DNA from: Candidatus Heimdallarchaeota archaeon
Lineage (GTDB): Archaea > Asgardarchaeota > Heimdallarchaeia > Hodarchaeales > Hodarchaeaceae
Reading direction: 5' to 3'
Length of the DNA stretch: 64,000 nt
Assembly (NCBI GenBank): GCA_011364965.1
Contig: RDOB01000003.1
Span: 186,001-250,000, forward strand
Every line of letters starts with the position of its first letter. Position 1 is the first letter of the stretch. The notes under the pieces were generated by a model. That model did not search any database, had not been told where the DNA came from, and saw only the letters and a list, made by a program, of their open reading frames with translations. The translations under genes and the position numbers were made by a program. Shown one piece after another: positions 8,889 through 17,290 of the stretch.

Positions 8889-9287
8889 AATTACACAAAT
8901 TAGTCAGCTTTCTGCTTTCGGTTCCCAATAACTCTAAAAATTTTGGAATTAATTTTGAAAGATGAACTCCTCCTAAAATTTAATCTAAGACTATAATGTA
9001 TAAATGGAAAATTGTTCATTTTATCCCTACGATTATATGTCAATAAATCCACTTTGGTTTCATTTTCATCATAAATGCTTCTAATTCCTAAAAAAGAACG
9101 AAATATGGCTTTTCCGCCTTTTAGATAAACATTTAAATACTAATATTTTGTTTTCTAAGCAGGGAATATTTAGAAATCTATAATCAAGAGAAAAGACTTG
9201 ATGTAAAATAATATAGACATCTGTCTTCAAAATATCTAAAAGTACCAAAAATAAGGAAAATATATCGTAAAAGAGCTTGAAATCGAA
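8889..9287 (+). promoter_or_regulatory. 399-base gap with promoter for the PLP enzyme gene
   Basis: No gene seen. ATTTAAATAC at 9131-9140 (core 9132-9139) is a good archaeal TATA box pointing right and predicts a transcript start near 9165 and a leader of about 120 bases before the ATG at 9288. No convincing hairpin or riboswitch was found in that leader by eye. Confidence 0.45.
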
Positions 9288-10355
9288 ATGAGTAGGAATT
9301 CTCGTAAAAAATCCCCAAATAAGACAATTACTGAAATTGATTCGACTCTAAAAGAGCCGTTAGATATTGTTAGAGATGTAAAGACTGATACGAGACTGGT
9401 TAAACTCCAAAAGATGGTCGGACGTACGACTTTCACCGAATCCAGAAATCTAGCTACATTAATCCCCTGTGAACGATTATACTTAAAATTTGAAGGAAAT
9501 AATCCAACTGGAACCCAAAAGGATCGTATAGCGGTAGCTCTTGCTAACAGCTGTGCTAAACTTCCATATGGAGGAATTACAACTGCTTCATGTGGCAATT
9601 TCGGAGCTGCAATCGCATATGCCTCGAATTATTATCGCATTCCCGAGATTCACATTTTTATCCCTCGAAATTATCATGTTCCCAAAAGTAGATTGAAGAT
9701 TATCAATGATAGTAATGCAATTATCCACTTGGTAGATGGAACTTACGAAGAAGCGGTGATATTATCCTCTACCATGGCACGAGAGAACAATTGGTTTGAT
9801 GCAAATCCAGGAATGAACGGTACATCGGAAATAAGTATTAACGCTTATGCTGAAATAGCTTTTGAGATAATTAGTGACTTACGTCGGGCACCTGATTATG
9901 TTCTATGTCCAGTTGGAAATGGTACCACTATTGCAGGCATTCATCTTGGATTCAAGAAACTTTTTGATTCTAAAAGAATTCCAAAACTCCCTAAAATGGT
10001 TGCATGTAGCACTAGACGTGGAAATCCAATAGTAAAATCGTATAAAATGAAAAGTCGAATTATAAAAGACCTGACACCACAAGACATTGTAGAGACCAAA
10101 ATTAACGAACCTCTCACCAATTGGCATTCGTTTGATGGACAAGAGGCTTTAGATGCTTTATATGAATCCGGAGGTTTCGCTGAAACTGCTAGTGAAACAA
10201 AGATGCTTGAATTTACTCGTAGTCTTAGAATTGAAGAAGGATTGAATGTACATCCCGCTTCTGCTTGTACACTTGCGGTATTAGCTAAAACCACTAGTAA
10301 TAATGTAATGCTGAAAGGTACATTTATATGCATCCTAACTTCAAGATATACTTGA
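9288..10355 (+). CDS. PLP-dependent threonine-synthase-like enzyme (fold type II)
   Basis: 355 residues. CERLYLKFEGNNPTGTQKDR carries the Schiff-base lysine (about residue 82). SCGNFGAAIAYASN is the substrate/cofactor loop, and CPVGNGTTIAGI is the Gly-rich phosphate-binding loop. These mark the tryptophan-synthase-beta/threonine-synthase superfamily. The protein is shorter than typical threonine synthases (400 or more) and lacks their N-terminal zinc-ribbon-like segment, so threonine synthase, cysteate synthase or another beta-replacing or dehydrating enzyme are all possible. Its neighbours are amino-acid enzymes. Cytosolic. ATG at 9288. Confidence 0.8.
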   Translation: MSRNSRKKSPNKTITEIDSTLKEPLDIVRDVKTDTRLVKLQKMVGRTTFTESRNLATLIPCERLYLKFEGNNPTGTQKDRIAVALANSCAKLPYGGITTASCGNFGAAIAYASNYYRIPEIHIFIPRNYHVPKSRLKIINDSNAIIHLVDGTYEEAVILSSTMARENNWFDANPGMNGTSEISINAYAEIAFEIISDLRRAPDYVLCPVGNGTTIAGIHLGFKKLFDSKRIPKLPKMVACSTRRGNPIVKSYKMKSRIIKDLTPQDIVETKINEPLTNWHSFDGQEALDALYESGGFAETASETKMLEFTRSLRIEEGLNVHPASACTLAVLAKTTSNNVMLKGTFICILTSRYT

Positions 10356-10456
10356 AATCTCGAATCAAAGACAGTAATTCTTTCCTTTAACTGTCTAATA
10401 AACAAATAATTGGAAAGAATCTCTCAGTTTTTACTCTACTTCATTAACAAAGAAAA

Positions 10457-11593
10457 TCAATTAAACCTAAATTCCTTTTTCTTTACAGTAATTTTTTCTA
10501 TTCTCTCAAGATCCAGTTCAATCCCAAGTCCTACGCTATTTTGAGGAACATTAACCATCCCATTTATAGACTGAATTGGAGGATCAATAATATCTTGTAA
10601 AAATAATGTGTCGCTACCACTAGAATCACTAGGATAATTGTATTCATCTTGTGCCTCTAAAAATAAGTTAACCATTCCACCAATACCAGTTTCGAGCATA
10701 CCTCCTCCCCAGCAACCAATTTGATTTTCAGAACAAAATTTGGCAATCTTTACTGCATCTGCTATCCCACCAACTCGGGTTACTTTAATATTAATACATT
10801 GACATGATTTTATATGATATGCCCGTTTTGTGTCAGCGAATGATGTGATCGATTCATCTAAGCATATTGGTGTCTTTAATTCCTTTTGTAATCTACTATG
10901 ATTCACGAGATCATTAAAGGCAAGTGGTTGCTCTATCATCATCAAATTGAATTGGTCTAATTTTTTAAGGTGATTCATATCTTCTATAGTATATCCACCA
11001 TTTGCGTCAACCATTAAAGGTAAATTATCACCATATTCTTTTCTTAATGCTTCTAGAGGTATAGTATCCCAGCTATATGGCTTAATTTTAATTTTAATTC
11101 TTTTATAACCAGCATTCATTGAATCCGTAACTTCTTCAAATAATTGATTTATATCGTTGTTATTTGGAATTCCCAAACTGATTCCCACAGGAACACTCGT
11201 TCTTTTACTTCCAATAAGCTTCCCCAAAGAACAATTTTGCTGTTCGGCCTTTAATACCCAATAAGCCATTCCAAATCCACCTTTAGTGATGGGATGGCCA
11301 CGAATAGGATGAAAAATTTGTTGAAATTTAATAGGATCGGTTAATTCTCTGCTTTTTACCTTTTTTTTTAGTAAAGGTAACATAAAATCATTTAAAATAT
11401 GCCATCCTGTCATAGTTGTTTCATAACAATAAGAAGGATCATATGTTAATGGTATTTCTCCCCATCCAGATAAGCCTTCCTCATCGATAAGCTCCACTAA
11501 AATAGATTCATTATGAGTTTGTACGCCAAAACTCATATAAAATGGTTCAATTAAAGGTAAACGTACCTCACGTAAAATGACCTTGTTTAACAT
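10457..11593 (-). CDS. enolase-superfamily N-acylamino-acid racemase / o-succinylbenzoate synthase
   Basis: About 378 residues. The capping domain spans residues 1-120 and the barrel carries the NSAR/OSBS set: KIKIK acid-base lysine, MVDANGGY, MIEQPL and CLDESI metal ligands (Asp, Glu, Asp), then NIKVTRVGG with the second lysine and GGMLETGIG. These strings match the NSAR/OSBS subgroup rather than Ala-Glu epimerases. Family knowledge: racemisation of N-succinyl/N-acyl amino acids or menaquinone OSB synthesis. No other men genes are here, while a GNAT and D-amino-acid-type ligase are close, so the racemase role is favoured. ATG at 11593 with GGT 5 bases before is preferred over GTG at 11602. 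Confidence 0.85.
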   Translation of the reverse strand: MLNKVILREVRLPLIEPFYMSFGVQTHNESILVELIDEEGLSGWGEIPLTYDPSYCYETTMTGWHILNDFMLPLLKKKVKSRELTDPIKFQQIFHPIRGHPITKGGFGMAYWVLKAEQQNCSLGKLIGSKRTSVPVGISLGIPNNNDINQLFEEVTDSMNAGYKRIKIKIKPYSWDTIPLEALRKEYGDNLPLMVDANGGYTIEDMNHLKKLDQFNLMMIEQPLAFNDLVNHSRLQKELKTPICLDESITSFADTKRAYHIKSCQCINIKVTRVGGIADAVKIAKFCSENQIGCWGGGMLETGIGGMVNLFLEAQDEYNYPSDSSGSDTLFLQDIIDPPIQSINGMVNVPQNSVGLGIELDLERIEKITVKKKEFRFN

Positions 11594-11678
11594 CAATACC
11601 ACAACTTACGAATAGTAAATAATTTTAAAAAGTTTTAGATTTCTTTCTAAATAGATAAACATAACTGGGCAGATTATT

Positions 11679-12734
11679 TTGGAAAACTATTTAGATTCTA
11701 AGAAATTTAAGGGCACAATTTTGGCGAAAAAAAATGATGAAATAGTTTTTGCTCGAGCAACAGGTTTTGCTAACTTATCTTTTCATGTTCCAAACAACAT
11801 GGAAACTATATATGGTATTGCTTCTATTGGGAAGTTACTCACCGCTATAGGTATTTTATTTTTATTAAAAGAAAAAAATATGAGAACAACTGACGCCATA
11901 TATCCATATTTAGAGATGCTTGATGCTGATATACCGAAACCATTAACTTTTCACCATTTACTGACACATACAAGTGGAGTCGAACGTTATTACACAATCG
12001 ATCCATATTTCCACGACCAGACATCTGGGAACCAAGATCAATGGAAAACATTCTGGAAAAAACACCCTAATTTCTTATTACAAACACCAATTGATTATCT
12101 CCCTTACTTAAATGATGTAGATTTCTTTTATCCAATTGGTGAGACTTTTTACTATACCAATACATCTTATATTTTACTTGGTATTCTAATTCAAGTCCTA
12201 AGTGGGCAAACATATAGTGAATATGTAACACACCGAGTAATAAAGAGGCTTAAATTAGAAAGAACCTTGTTTTTGGCTTTTGATGAAGTATATGAAAATG
12301 TTGCAGAAGGATATACACCCTTTTATCATCAAGGGATTATTAAAGGGTGGAAAAAGAACATTTATCGATTACCTATTGTTGGTTCGGCAGATGGTGGGAT
12401 TTTTAGTAATGTTTATGATTTAGATAAATTAATCAGTGAACTAAGAAATAAAAATGGCATACTATCTGATATTACCTATGATATTCTCCATCCCCACGTT
12501 CTAATGAAAAATGAGGAATCATGGAAATCCTTTTATGGTTATGGAATTACTATGATGTATCATGAAGGGGAGCTCTTTCGATATGGATTAGCAGGAGGGG
12601 ATTTTGGAGTGGCTGCTGGAGCTTATTATTACCCTAAAGAGCAATTATCTATAATTATATTATCTAATTATAATACGAGTGATGATAATTGGATGTTTAA
12701 CAAGGAATTTCATATGCAGTTCTTAGATCTTTAG
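11679..12734 (+). CDS. serine beta-lactamase-fold hydrolase (class C/PBP-like peptidase)
   Basis: 351 residues. SIGK near residue 50 is the SxxK nucleophile motif. YTNTSY near residue 161 is the YxN motif, and HHLLTHTSGV is the family's HLLtHTSGl block. No signal peptide, so it is probably cytosolic. Family knowledge: D-aminopeptidases, DD-peptidases and esterases; these rarely act as antibiotic resistance enzymes. It is divergent from the racemase (76 bases from its TTG end) and overlaps the GNAT end by 4 bases, inside a group of D-amino-acid-type enzymes, so a peptide with a D-residue is a reasonable substrate. The TTG at 11679 is the only usual start; the ribosome site is weak. Confidence 0.85.
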   Translation: MENYLDSKKFKGTILAKKNDEIVFARATGFANLSFHVPNNMETIYGIASIGKLLTAIGILFLLKEKNMRTTDAIYPYLEMLDADIPKPLTFHHLLTHTSGVERYYTIDPYFHDQTSGNQDQWKTFWKKHPNFLLQTPIDYLPYLNDVDFFYPIGETFYYTNTSYILLGILIQVLSGQTYSEYVTHRVIKRLKLERTLFLAFDEVYENVAEGYTPFYHQGIIKGWKKNIYRLPIVGSADGGIFSNVYDLDKLISELRNKNGILSDITYDILHPHVLMKNEESWKSFYGYGITMMYHEGELFRYGLAGGDFGVAAGAYYYPKEQLSIIILSNYNTSDDNWMFNKEFHMQFLDL

Positions 12735-13252
12735 AATCGACATTCCATTGTAATATCCCCTTTTTCATCTTCATTGATAACCTTAAATCCAAATTTCTCG
12801 TAATAGGTTTTCAGTAATATCCCACGTTCTGTAGATAATTCAGTATCCAATTTAATCCCCGTAAATCCATTCATTTTTGTCCAATTAATAAGATATTTCA
12901 TAATCGAGGCACCAATCCCTTTTTTAGCAATGATTGTAGCGATTGTATCAAGGTAGAATAGATTAGAGTCACTATTAGGTTCTCTATAACCTAGCAGAAC
13001 CGCAATAGGATCTCTTCCCTTTATAACAAAAAAAAATAATCTTTTTGAATATTGAAACCTAGTTTGAAGCTCTTCTTTTGTATAGCGTAAATCCTCTCTG
13101 AAATCAGCTCTCTCAATGTTAAAATACCAGTTCATAAATTTCTTTGTCAAACGATCGGGAAAAATTAGTTTCATTGGAGTTTGTAGCTTTTCCTGCAGCT
13201 CTATTTCTAAATTCTTCCAATAAGAAGGATTAATGTTTGTCATCTTGATCAT
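12731..13252 (-). CDS. GNAT family N-acyltransferase
   Basis: 173 residues. The C-terminal half shows GNAT motif A as TIATIIAKKGIGASIMKYLINW (acyl-CoA pyrophosphate loop KKGIGA) and motif B YYEKFGFKVI near the end. The N-terminal 60 residues are specific and unrecognised. Family knowledge: in bacteria a GNAT next to N-succinylamino-acid racemase is a D-amino-acid N-succinyltransferase, which makes that a testable role here. It is the last of three leftward genes (PP-loop, ATP-grasp, GNAT), 68 bases after the ligase. ATG at 13252, alternative at 13243. Confidence 0.85.
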   Translation of the reverse strand: MIKMTNINPSYWKNLEIELQEKLQTPMKLIFPDRLTKKFMNWYFNIERADFREDLRYTKEELQTRFQYSKRLFFFVIKGRDPIAVLLGYREPNSDSNLFYLDTIATIIAKKGIGASIMKYLINWTKMNGFTGIKLDTELSTERGILLKTYYEKFGFKVINEDEKGDITMECRF

Positions 13253-13320
13253 TTAAATAAGATTATTTTAAAAAATTCATATAAAACCATATTAAATTGA
13301 AATCTGAATTTAAAGGATTA

Positions 13321-14316
13321 TCAGATTTCTAGTTTGTATCTTTTACAAGCGGATTTTATTAATCGTAAAATTAAATCATTATAAGGATAACCACTTTTAA
13401 TAGCCATATAAGGATAAAATGAGAAATCTTTATTTTCTAAGTCAAAATCCATTCCAGGCAATGGATTTATTTCAAGAGTATAAATCTGGTTATTTTTATC
13501 CATCCGAAAATCAATTCTAGCGAAATCTTTTATATCTAGAACTTTACAAATATTCAGAGATGTGTCAACAAGTTGCATAGATAACTTATCTGTAATATTC
13601 GCTGGACAAATGTAGTGATCTAGATCATCGTATGTAGTTTTAGCGCGCTGACCAAAAACTCCACCAACTTCTGAAGGTAATTGAGAAAAGTCAATTTCCA
13701 AAATAGAGAGAACCTCAAATTCTTCATTAATTCCCCCAATTACACCAACACTAAATTCTCTTCCTTGGATAAATTCTTCGACTAATATTGGTTGTCGATA
13801 AGTTGCAAACATCTCATTTAGTTTTGTTGTAAGTTGTTGATTATTGTGTACTACATTGTCTTCATTAATTCCTACCGAAGATCCCTCTTCATTTGGCTTT
13901 AGAATAACTGGATTAATCATTTTATAATTTTTAAGATCATCTAAAGTCTTAACGGTAAAGAAATGTGGAGTAGGAATCCCGTGATAAGAAAGTATTTTTT
14001 TTGTCCAGGCTTTGTTTAAACATACTGCCGTTGTTAATACATTTGATCCAATATATGGAATATTAAGCATTTCAAGCATTGCGGGGACATGAGATTCACG
14101 ACTGTCTCCACGTAAACCCTCAGATCTATTAAACACCAGATCGGGTTTAGCTAGTTGTAGATTTGCTACAAAATCTTCATCAGCTTCTATAAAAGAATAT
14201 TCATGACCATTTTTCTCAATCGCATTCCTTATCAATTCAATTGTATGTGGTGGATCATATTCAACTTGAAATTCAGACTCATCCAGTCGGGTATTCACAC
14301 ATAAAGCAATTTTCAT
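13321..14316 (-). CDS. D-alanine-D-alanine ligase-like ATP-grasp enzyme
   Basis: 331 residues with the Ddl layout. The N-terminal domain contains GDSRESHVPAMLEMLNIPYIGS (short of the usual length), where Ddl has the Glu/Ser substrate site and PAxLE..xIPYxGS. The ATP-grasp core has ILKPNEEGSSVGI and the C-terminal metal site has EINPLPGM. Family knowledge: ATP-dependent ligation of two amino acids, classically D-Ala to D-Ala. An archaeon without peptidoglycan has no obvious use for D-Ala-D-Ala, so the product may be another dipeptide. 40 bases downstream of the PP-loop gene. Confidence 0.88.
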   Translation of the reverse strand: MKIALCVNTRLDESEFQVEYDPPHTIELIRNAIEKNGHEYSFIEADEDFVANLQLAKPDLVFNRSEGLRGDSRESHVPAMLEMLNIPYIGSNVLTTAVCLNKAWTKKILSYHGIPTPHFFTVKTLDDLKNYKMINPVILKPNEEGSSVGINEDNVVHNNQQLTTKLNEMFATYRQPILVEEFIQGREFSVGVIGGINEEFEVLSILEIDFSQLPSEVGGVFGQRAKTTYDDLDHYICPANITDKLSMQLVDTSLNICKVLDIKDFARIDFRMDKNNQIYTLEINPLPGMDFDLENKDFSFYPYMAIKSGYPYNDLILRLIKSACKRYKLEI

Positions 14317-14356
14317 TTTGTAACGCTCAATTTTATTATAGTTTTATAATTTATCT

Positions 14357-15730
14357 CTACATTTCAAATAAATTAATTTCTTCACGGAATATTGACATTA
14401 ATTCATTTTTGTACTCTTTAGGAACCGAGATGCTATCATAGATCTTGATAAAAGTATTAAATAATTCATTTTCACGATCTTTCGCTTCTTGATATAATTT
14501 ACTCTCTTTAAATTCCATAACCAAAGGTGAATTATTTCCCCTTTTAGCTGCTAGATAGAAATTAAAAAGCTGTTCATCGCGGCCTAGTCCTGTATTTGCA
14601 TAGGTTAAGGAGGAACTACCTCCAAATAAAGTAAAAAGGTTCTTATTTTGCTTAGAAAGCATATTATGTGTCAATCCAATAGCTTTCGGATCCATACCTC
14701 CTGCAATAGAAAGAAGAAACATCTTTGCACAAACTGAACATTCATGACACCATCTATATTCTTTTCCTGCTTCTGTACTTGTAAAACAACTCATCTGATA
14801 ATCAGCATATTGTGAATAACGTCTAATAAGTATTCGTTGAATAAAAATGTCCATCAGTGGTTCAATTAGACTACCTGTTCGAACTGTTCGGCCTGTAAAT
14901 AATTGAGTGATTTGATCAATATGAGAAGTCCATACATGTGTTTGATCATAACAGGGATATATCCTCCATTTCCCCTCTTCATCAAAATATGTAGCTGCAG
15001 TTGATTGCTCATTCCCGAAAAGAATGTACTTACCTTTAAATGCATAAGCAAATGGGATCAAAGATAACGCATATTCAGTGTTTTGAAGACCCCAGCCAAA
15101 TTCGGACTCAGGGAGACCAAGAAACGTGTAATTCCGTAATTTTCCTGTCTCATGTATTAAAATACTTAATTCTTTATTGAATTCCTTTTGAAATCTTTCT
15201 CCTAAAAGAGTTTTATGTTTTTGTTCATATTTGAGACTATCTTCAACGATATAAATCATCTTTGGATCTAATCCGAGTTCTTCTGCTAAAGCAAATGTTA
15301 GAAGTGAATCTTTCCCAAAACTCATAGATACCAAAGCTCTATAACCATCTTCAACAGGATAATGACCTGGATATAATATATCAGACTCCTTATAAATGAA
15401 ATCTAATGTTAAGAATTTTCGTACCACTTCATCCGTATTCGTTCCATCTACCTCAGTATTAGAGGGGATGTCGAAAATAAAATTTTGGAAAAGATATGGT
15501 TCTAATATTGGACGAGATGTTGAAAATTTTATTCCTGAAACTCCTGGCAATACCATGGGTAAGTGCATTGTTGCAATTAGTGCAAGATTGTCCTTGAAGG
15601 CATTTTTTACAGATTTAGGAACAGAAGACCAAACATTTTGAGGGTATTGTGTTGAAAATTCATTATTATTAAAAAACAAGCTTAATCCAGTATCGTTAAG
15701 TTTTACATCAATTTCTATAATATTTTTCAT
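14357..15730 (-). CDS. PP-loop ATP-pyrophosphatase family enzyme with QueC-like Cys motif
   Basis: 457 residues. A PP-loop SFGKDS lies at residues 137-142. A likely zinc site follows as Cys 315 (MSCF), Cys 328, 331 and 334 (WCHECSVCAK), spaced like the QueC C-x12-C-x2-C-x2-C site. The first 130 residues are a separate, unrecognised domain. Family knowledge: such enzymes adenylate a carboxylate or carbonyl, releasing pyrophosphate. The ATP-dependent dipeptide epimerase MurL has this size and chemistry and would be the first comparison, but I cannot confirm homology by eye. First gene of a leftward trio with the ATP-grasp ligase and GNAT, and 58 bases from the Lrp-like regulator. Confidence 0.7.
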   Translation of the reverse strand: MKNIIEIDVKLNDTGLSLFFNNNEFSTQYPQNVWSSVPKSVKNAFKDNLALIATMHLPMVLPGVSGIKFSTSRPILEPYLFQNFIFDIPSNTEVDGTNTDEVVRKFLTLDFIYKESDILYPGHYPVEDGYRALVSMSFGKDSLLTFALAEELGLDPKMIYIVEDSLKYEQKHKTLLGERFQKEFNKELSILIHETGKLRNYTFLGLPESEFGWGLQNTEYALSLIPFAYAFKGKYILFGNEQSTAATYFDEEGKWRIYPCYDQTHVWTSHIDQITQLFTGRTVRTGSLIEPLMDIFIQRILIRRYSQYADYQMSCFTSTEAGKEYRWCHECSVCAKMFLLSIAGGMDPKAIGLTHNMLSKQNKNLFTLFGGSSSLTYANTGLGRDEQLFNFYLAAKRGNNSPLVMEFKESKLYQEAKDRENELFNTFIKIYDSISVPKEYKNELMSIFREEINLFEM

Positions 15731-15788
15731 CGCAGGATACCAAGTACTTGGTGAATCAATGAATAGGGATTAGTAGACAGAACTAAAA

Positions 15789-16703
15789 TTATCCTTTATA
15801 CCTCTTTGCCATCTCAATTATATGGCTTACCCTCCAATCTTCAAAATGAAACCCTTCACCCCCAGTAACTGTATCCGTGGAAGTTACATCTGGGAATCTT
15901 TCTTTAAGCTCCTCTTCTATATTTCTAATCATTTTTATGTTTGGAGCAAAGAAGCTTAAAATAACTACGGGCTTTTCCACAACTATCCATCCAACCCAAA
16001 AGTTCTCAGTGAAAGCTCGCATCGAATTTTGAAAAAATTCTATCTTATTCGATTCCAGTTTCAACGTGCAGAAGATTGTGAATATAATTAATTCTTCGGA
16101 TGAACCAGGAGACAATATTGTCGAGAAATAAATGAGCTCTGTTCTAGAAAGACGATCCAGTCTTTTCTTCAATGTTCGAGTTGAAATTTGAGTTCGTTCT
16201 GAAAGGGTTTGTAATGGCATTCTACCATTATTTCTTAGTTCAGTAATTATTTTATAATCTGCAGGAGCGATTTCAGGTTTATCGCTTATTGGTTTTGATA
16301 ATAACAAGAAAATTTCAACTTTCTCTACATATGAAATAGACTTTAGCCAATTCTCAAGCTCTATAACTTCTGAGCTTGATTTATATGTAAAAACAGCGAT
16401 TAGTTTATTCCCGATCCCCACACCAACTGTGAAAACTAGCTCATGGTTACCAATAATATCCACTACTTCTTCTAAGCGTTCTGCCGCATTAGAAACGTTG
16501 ATTCGCGCAAGTCCAGTTTCTTCGCCTAGAATTCCAAAGCTCAATTCACATGAATATCCTTTGATAACACCCTCTTTTTCCAATTTATTAACGCGCTTTT
16601 TTACAGCATTGAGACTCAATTTTACATTTTTGGCAACAGTAGAAAAAGGCATTCGGCTACTTGAATGAAGTAATTTTATAATTTCAAGATCCTTTGAGTC
16701 CAT
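15789..16703 (-). CDS. Lrp/AsnC-like regulator with two HTH-effector units
   Basis: 304 residues. HTH 1 lies at residues 2-50 (LEIIKLLHSSSRMPFSTVAKN, then AVKKRVNKLEKEGVIKG), an effector-like segment at 60-140, HTH 2 at 150-200 (DYKIITELRNNGRMPLQTLSE, then TLKKRLDRLSRTELI), and a second effector-like half at 205-300. This tandem architecture is found in archaeal Lrp-type regulators. Lrp proteins sense amino acids, which suits its position directly upstream, same strand, of the PP-loop/ATP-grasp/GNAT genes. It may be their own regulator, or in their operon. Confidence 0.85.
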   Translation of the reverse strand: MDSKDLEIIKLLHSSSRMPFSTVAKNVKLSLNAVKKRVNKLEKEGVIKGYSCELSFGILGEETGLARINVSNAAERLEEVVDIIGNHELVFTVGVGIGNKLIAVFTYKSSSEVIELENWLKSISYVEKVEIFLLLSKPISDKPEIAPADYKIITELRNNGRMPLQTLSERTQISTRTLKKRLDRLSRTELIYFSTILSPGSSEELIIFTIFCTLKLESNKIEFFQNSMRAFTENFWVGWIVVEKPVVILSFFAPNIKMIRNIEEELKERFPDVTSTDTVTGGEGFHFEDWRVSHIIEMAKRYKG

Positions 16704-16879
16704 CTGAATTTCTATCCAAGGTTATGATGGGAATCAAAAGAACTTTTTCTGGTTTTTGAATCCTAGAGTGCAAAATTGGGAAGCTAAATTTCGTCCCATA
16801 TGAGCTTTTCTTCACTTTAAAATGTCAAAACGTTTAAATTAGTAATTAATTGTTAATTAAATTAAAAATAATTCATGAG

Positions 16880-17140
16880 ATGGAAACTATGAAACAAGAA
16901 AAAAGATTAATTCCCCAGAAAATCGCTTTGGAATTATGTGAGGAAGTTCGTATTAAAAACCAGAAACAAAATTGGCCTTTTGGCATCGGGAAAATGCAAT
17001 GCCATTTCTGTTGGTATTTTGGGAGGAAAGCCTATAATGCAGGTAACCCAGAGAAATTATGCGCGTTCGGTGCAGATAATAATCGTGGGTGTTGGCAAAT
17101 CAACAAATTGTTTGATACTAGGATGTATTCACAAAGCTAG
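16880..17140 (+). CDS. small Cys-rich putative metal-binding protein, 86 aa
   Basis: From ATG 16880 the product has Cys 41 and 44 (CHFCWYF), Cys 61 and Cys 71 (NRGCWQIN), a four-Cys set suited to one zinc or iron-sulfur site, plus Cys 20 in a helix. Basic N-terminus, no membrane segment. An ATG at 16889 is equally possible. A longer frame from a TTG at 16850 is less likely. I do not recognise the family, although the CxxCWYF...C...C pattern looks conserved rather than random. It lies between a leftward regulator and the rightward C-S lyase 150 bases on. Confidence 0.6.
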   Translation: METMKQEKRLIPQKIALELCEEVRIKNQKQNWPFGIGKMQCHFCWYFGRKAYNAGNPEKLCAFGADNNRGCWQINKLFDTRMYSQS

Positions 17141-17290
17141 AAGTTAAGATGGAATTCAAGGATTTGGAGCTAATAAAGCATATTGAAATATAAATTTCTT
17201 ATATAAATTTCTTATACAAAGAGTTATTGACTGCGATTGACCAAAGTCCTAAAATTAAATAGTCCTCCCCATAGATTGGTGACAATTAAA

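Noticed and set aside
10457..11593. Menaquinone gene menC
   Set aside because: The subgroup includes both activities, but no other men gene is visible and the neighbours favour N-acylamino-acid racemisation.
11679..12734. Antibiotic-resistance beta-lactamase
   Set aside because: The SxxK/YxN hydrolase has no signal peptide and sits among D-amino-acid enzymes; most archaeal members of this fold are peptidases or esterases.
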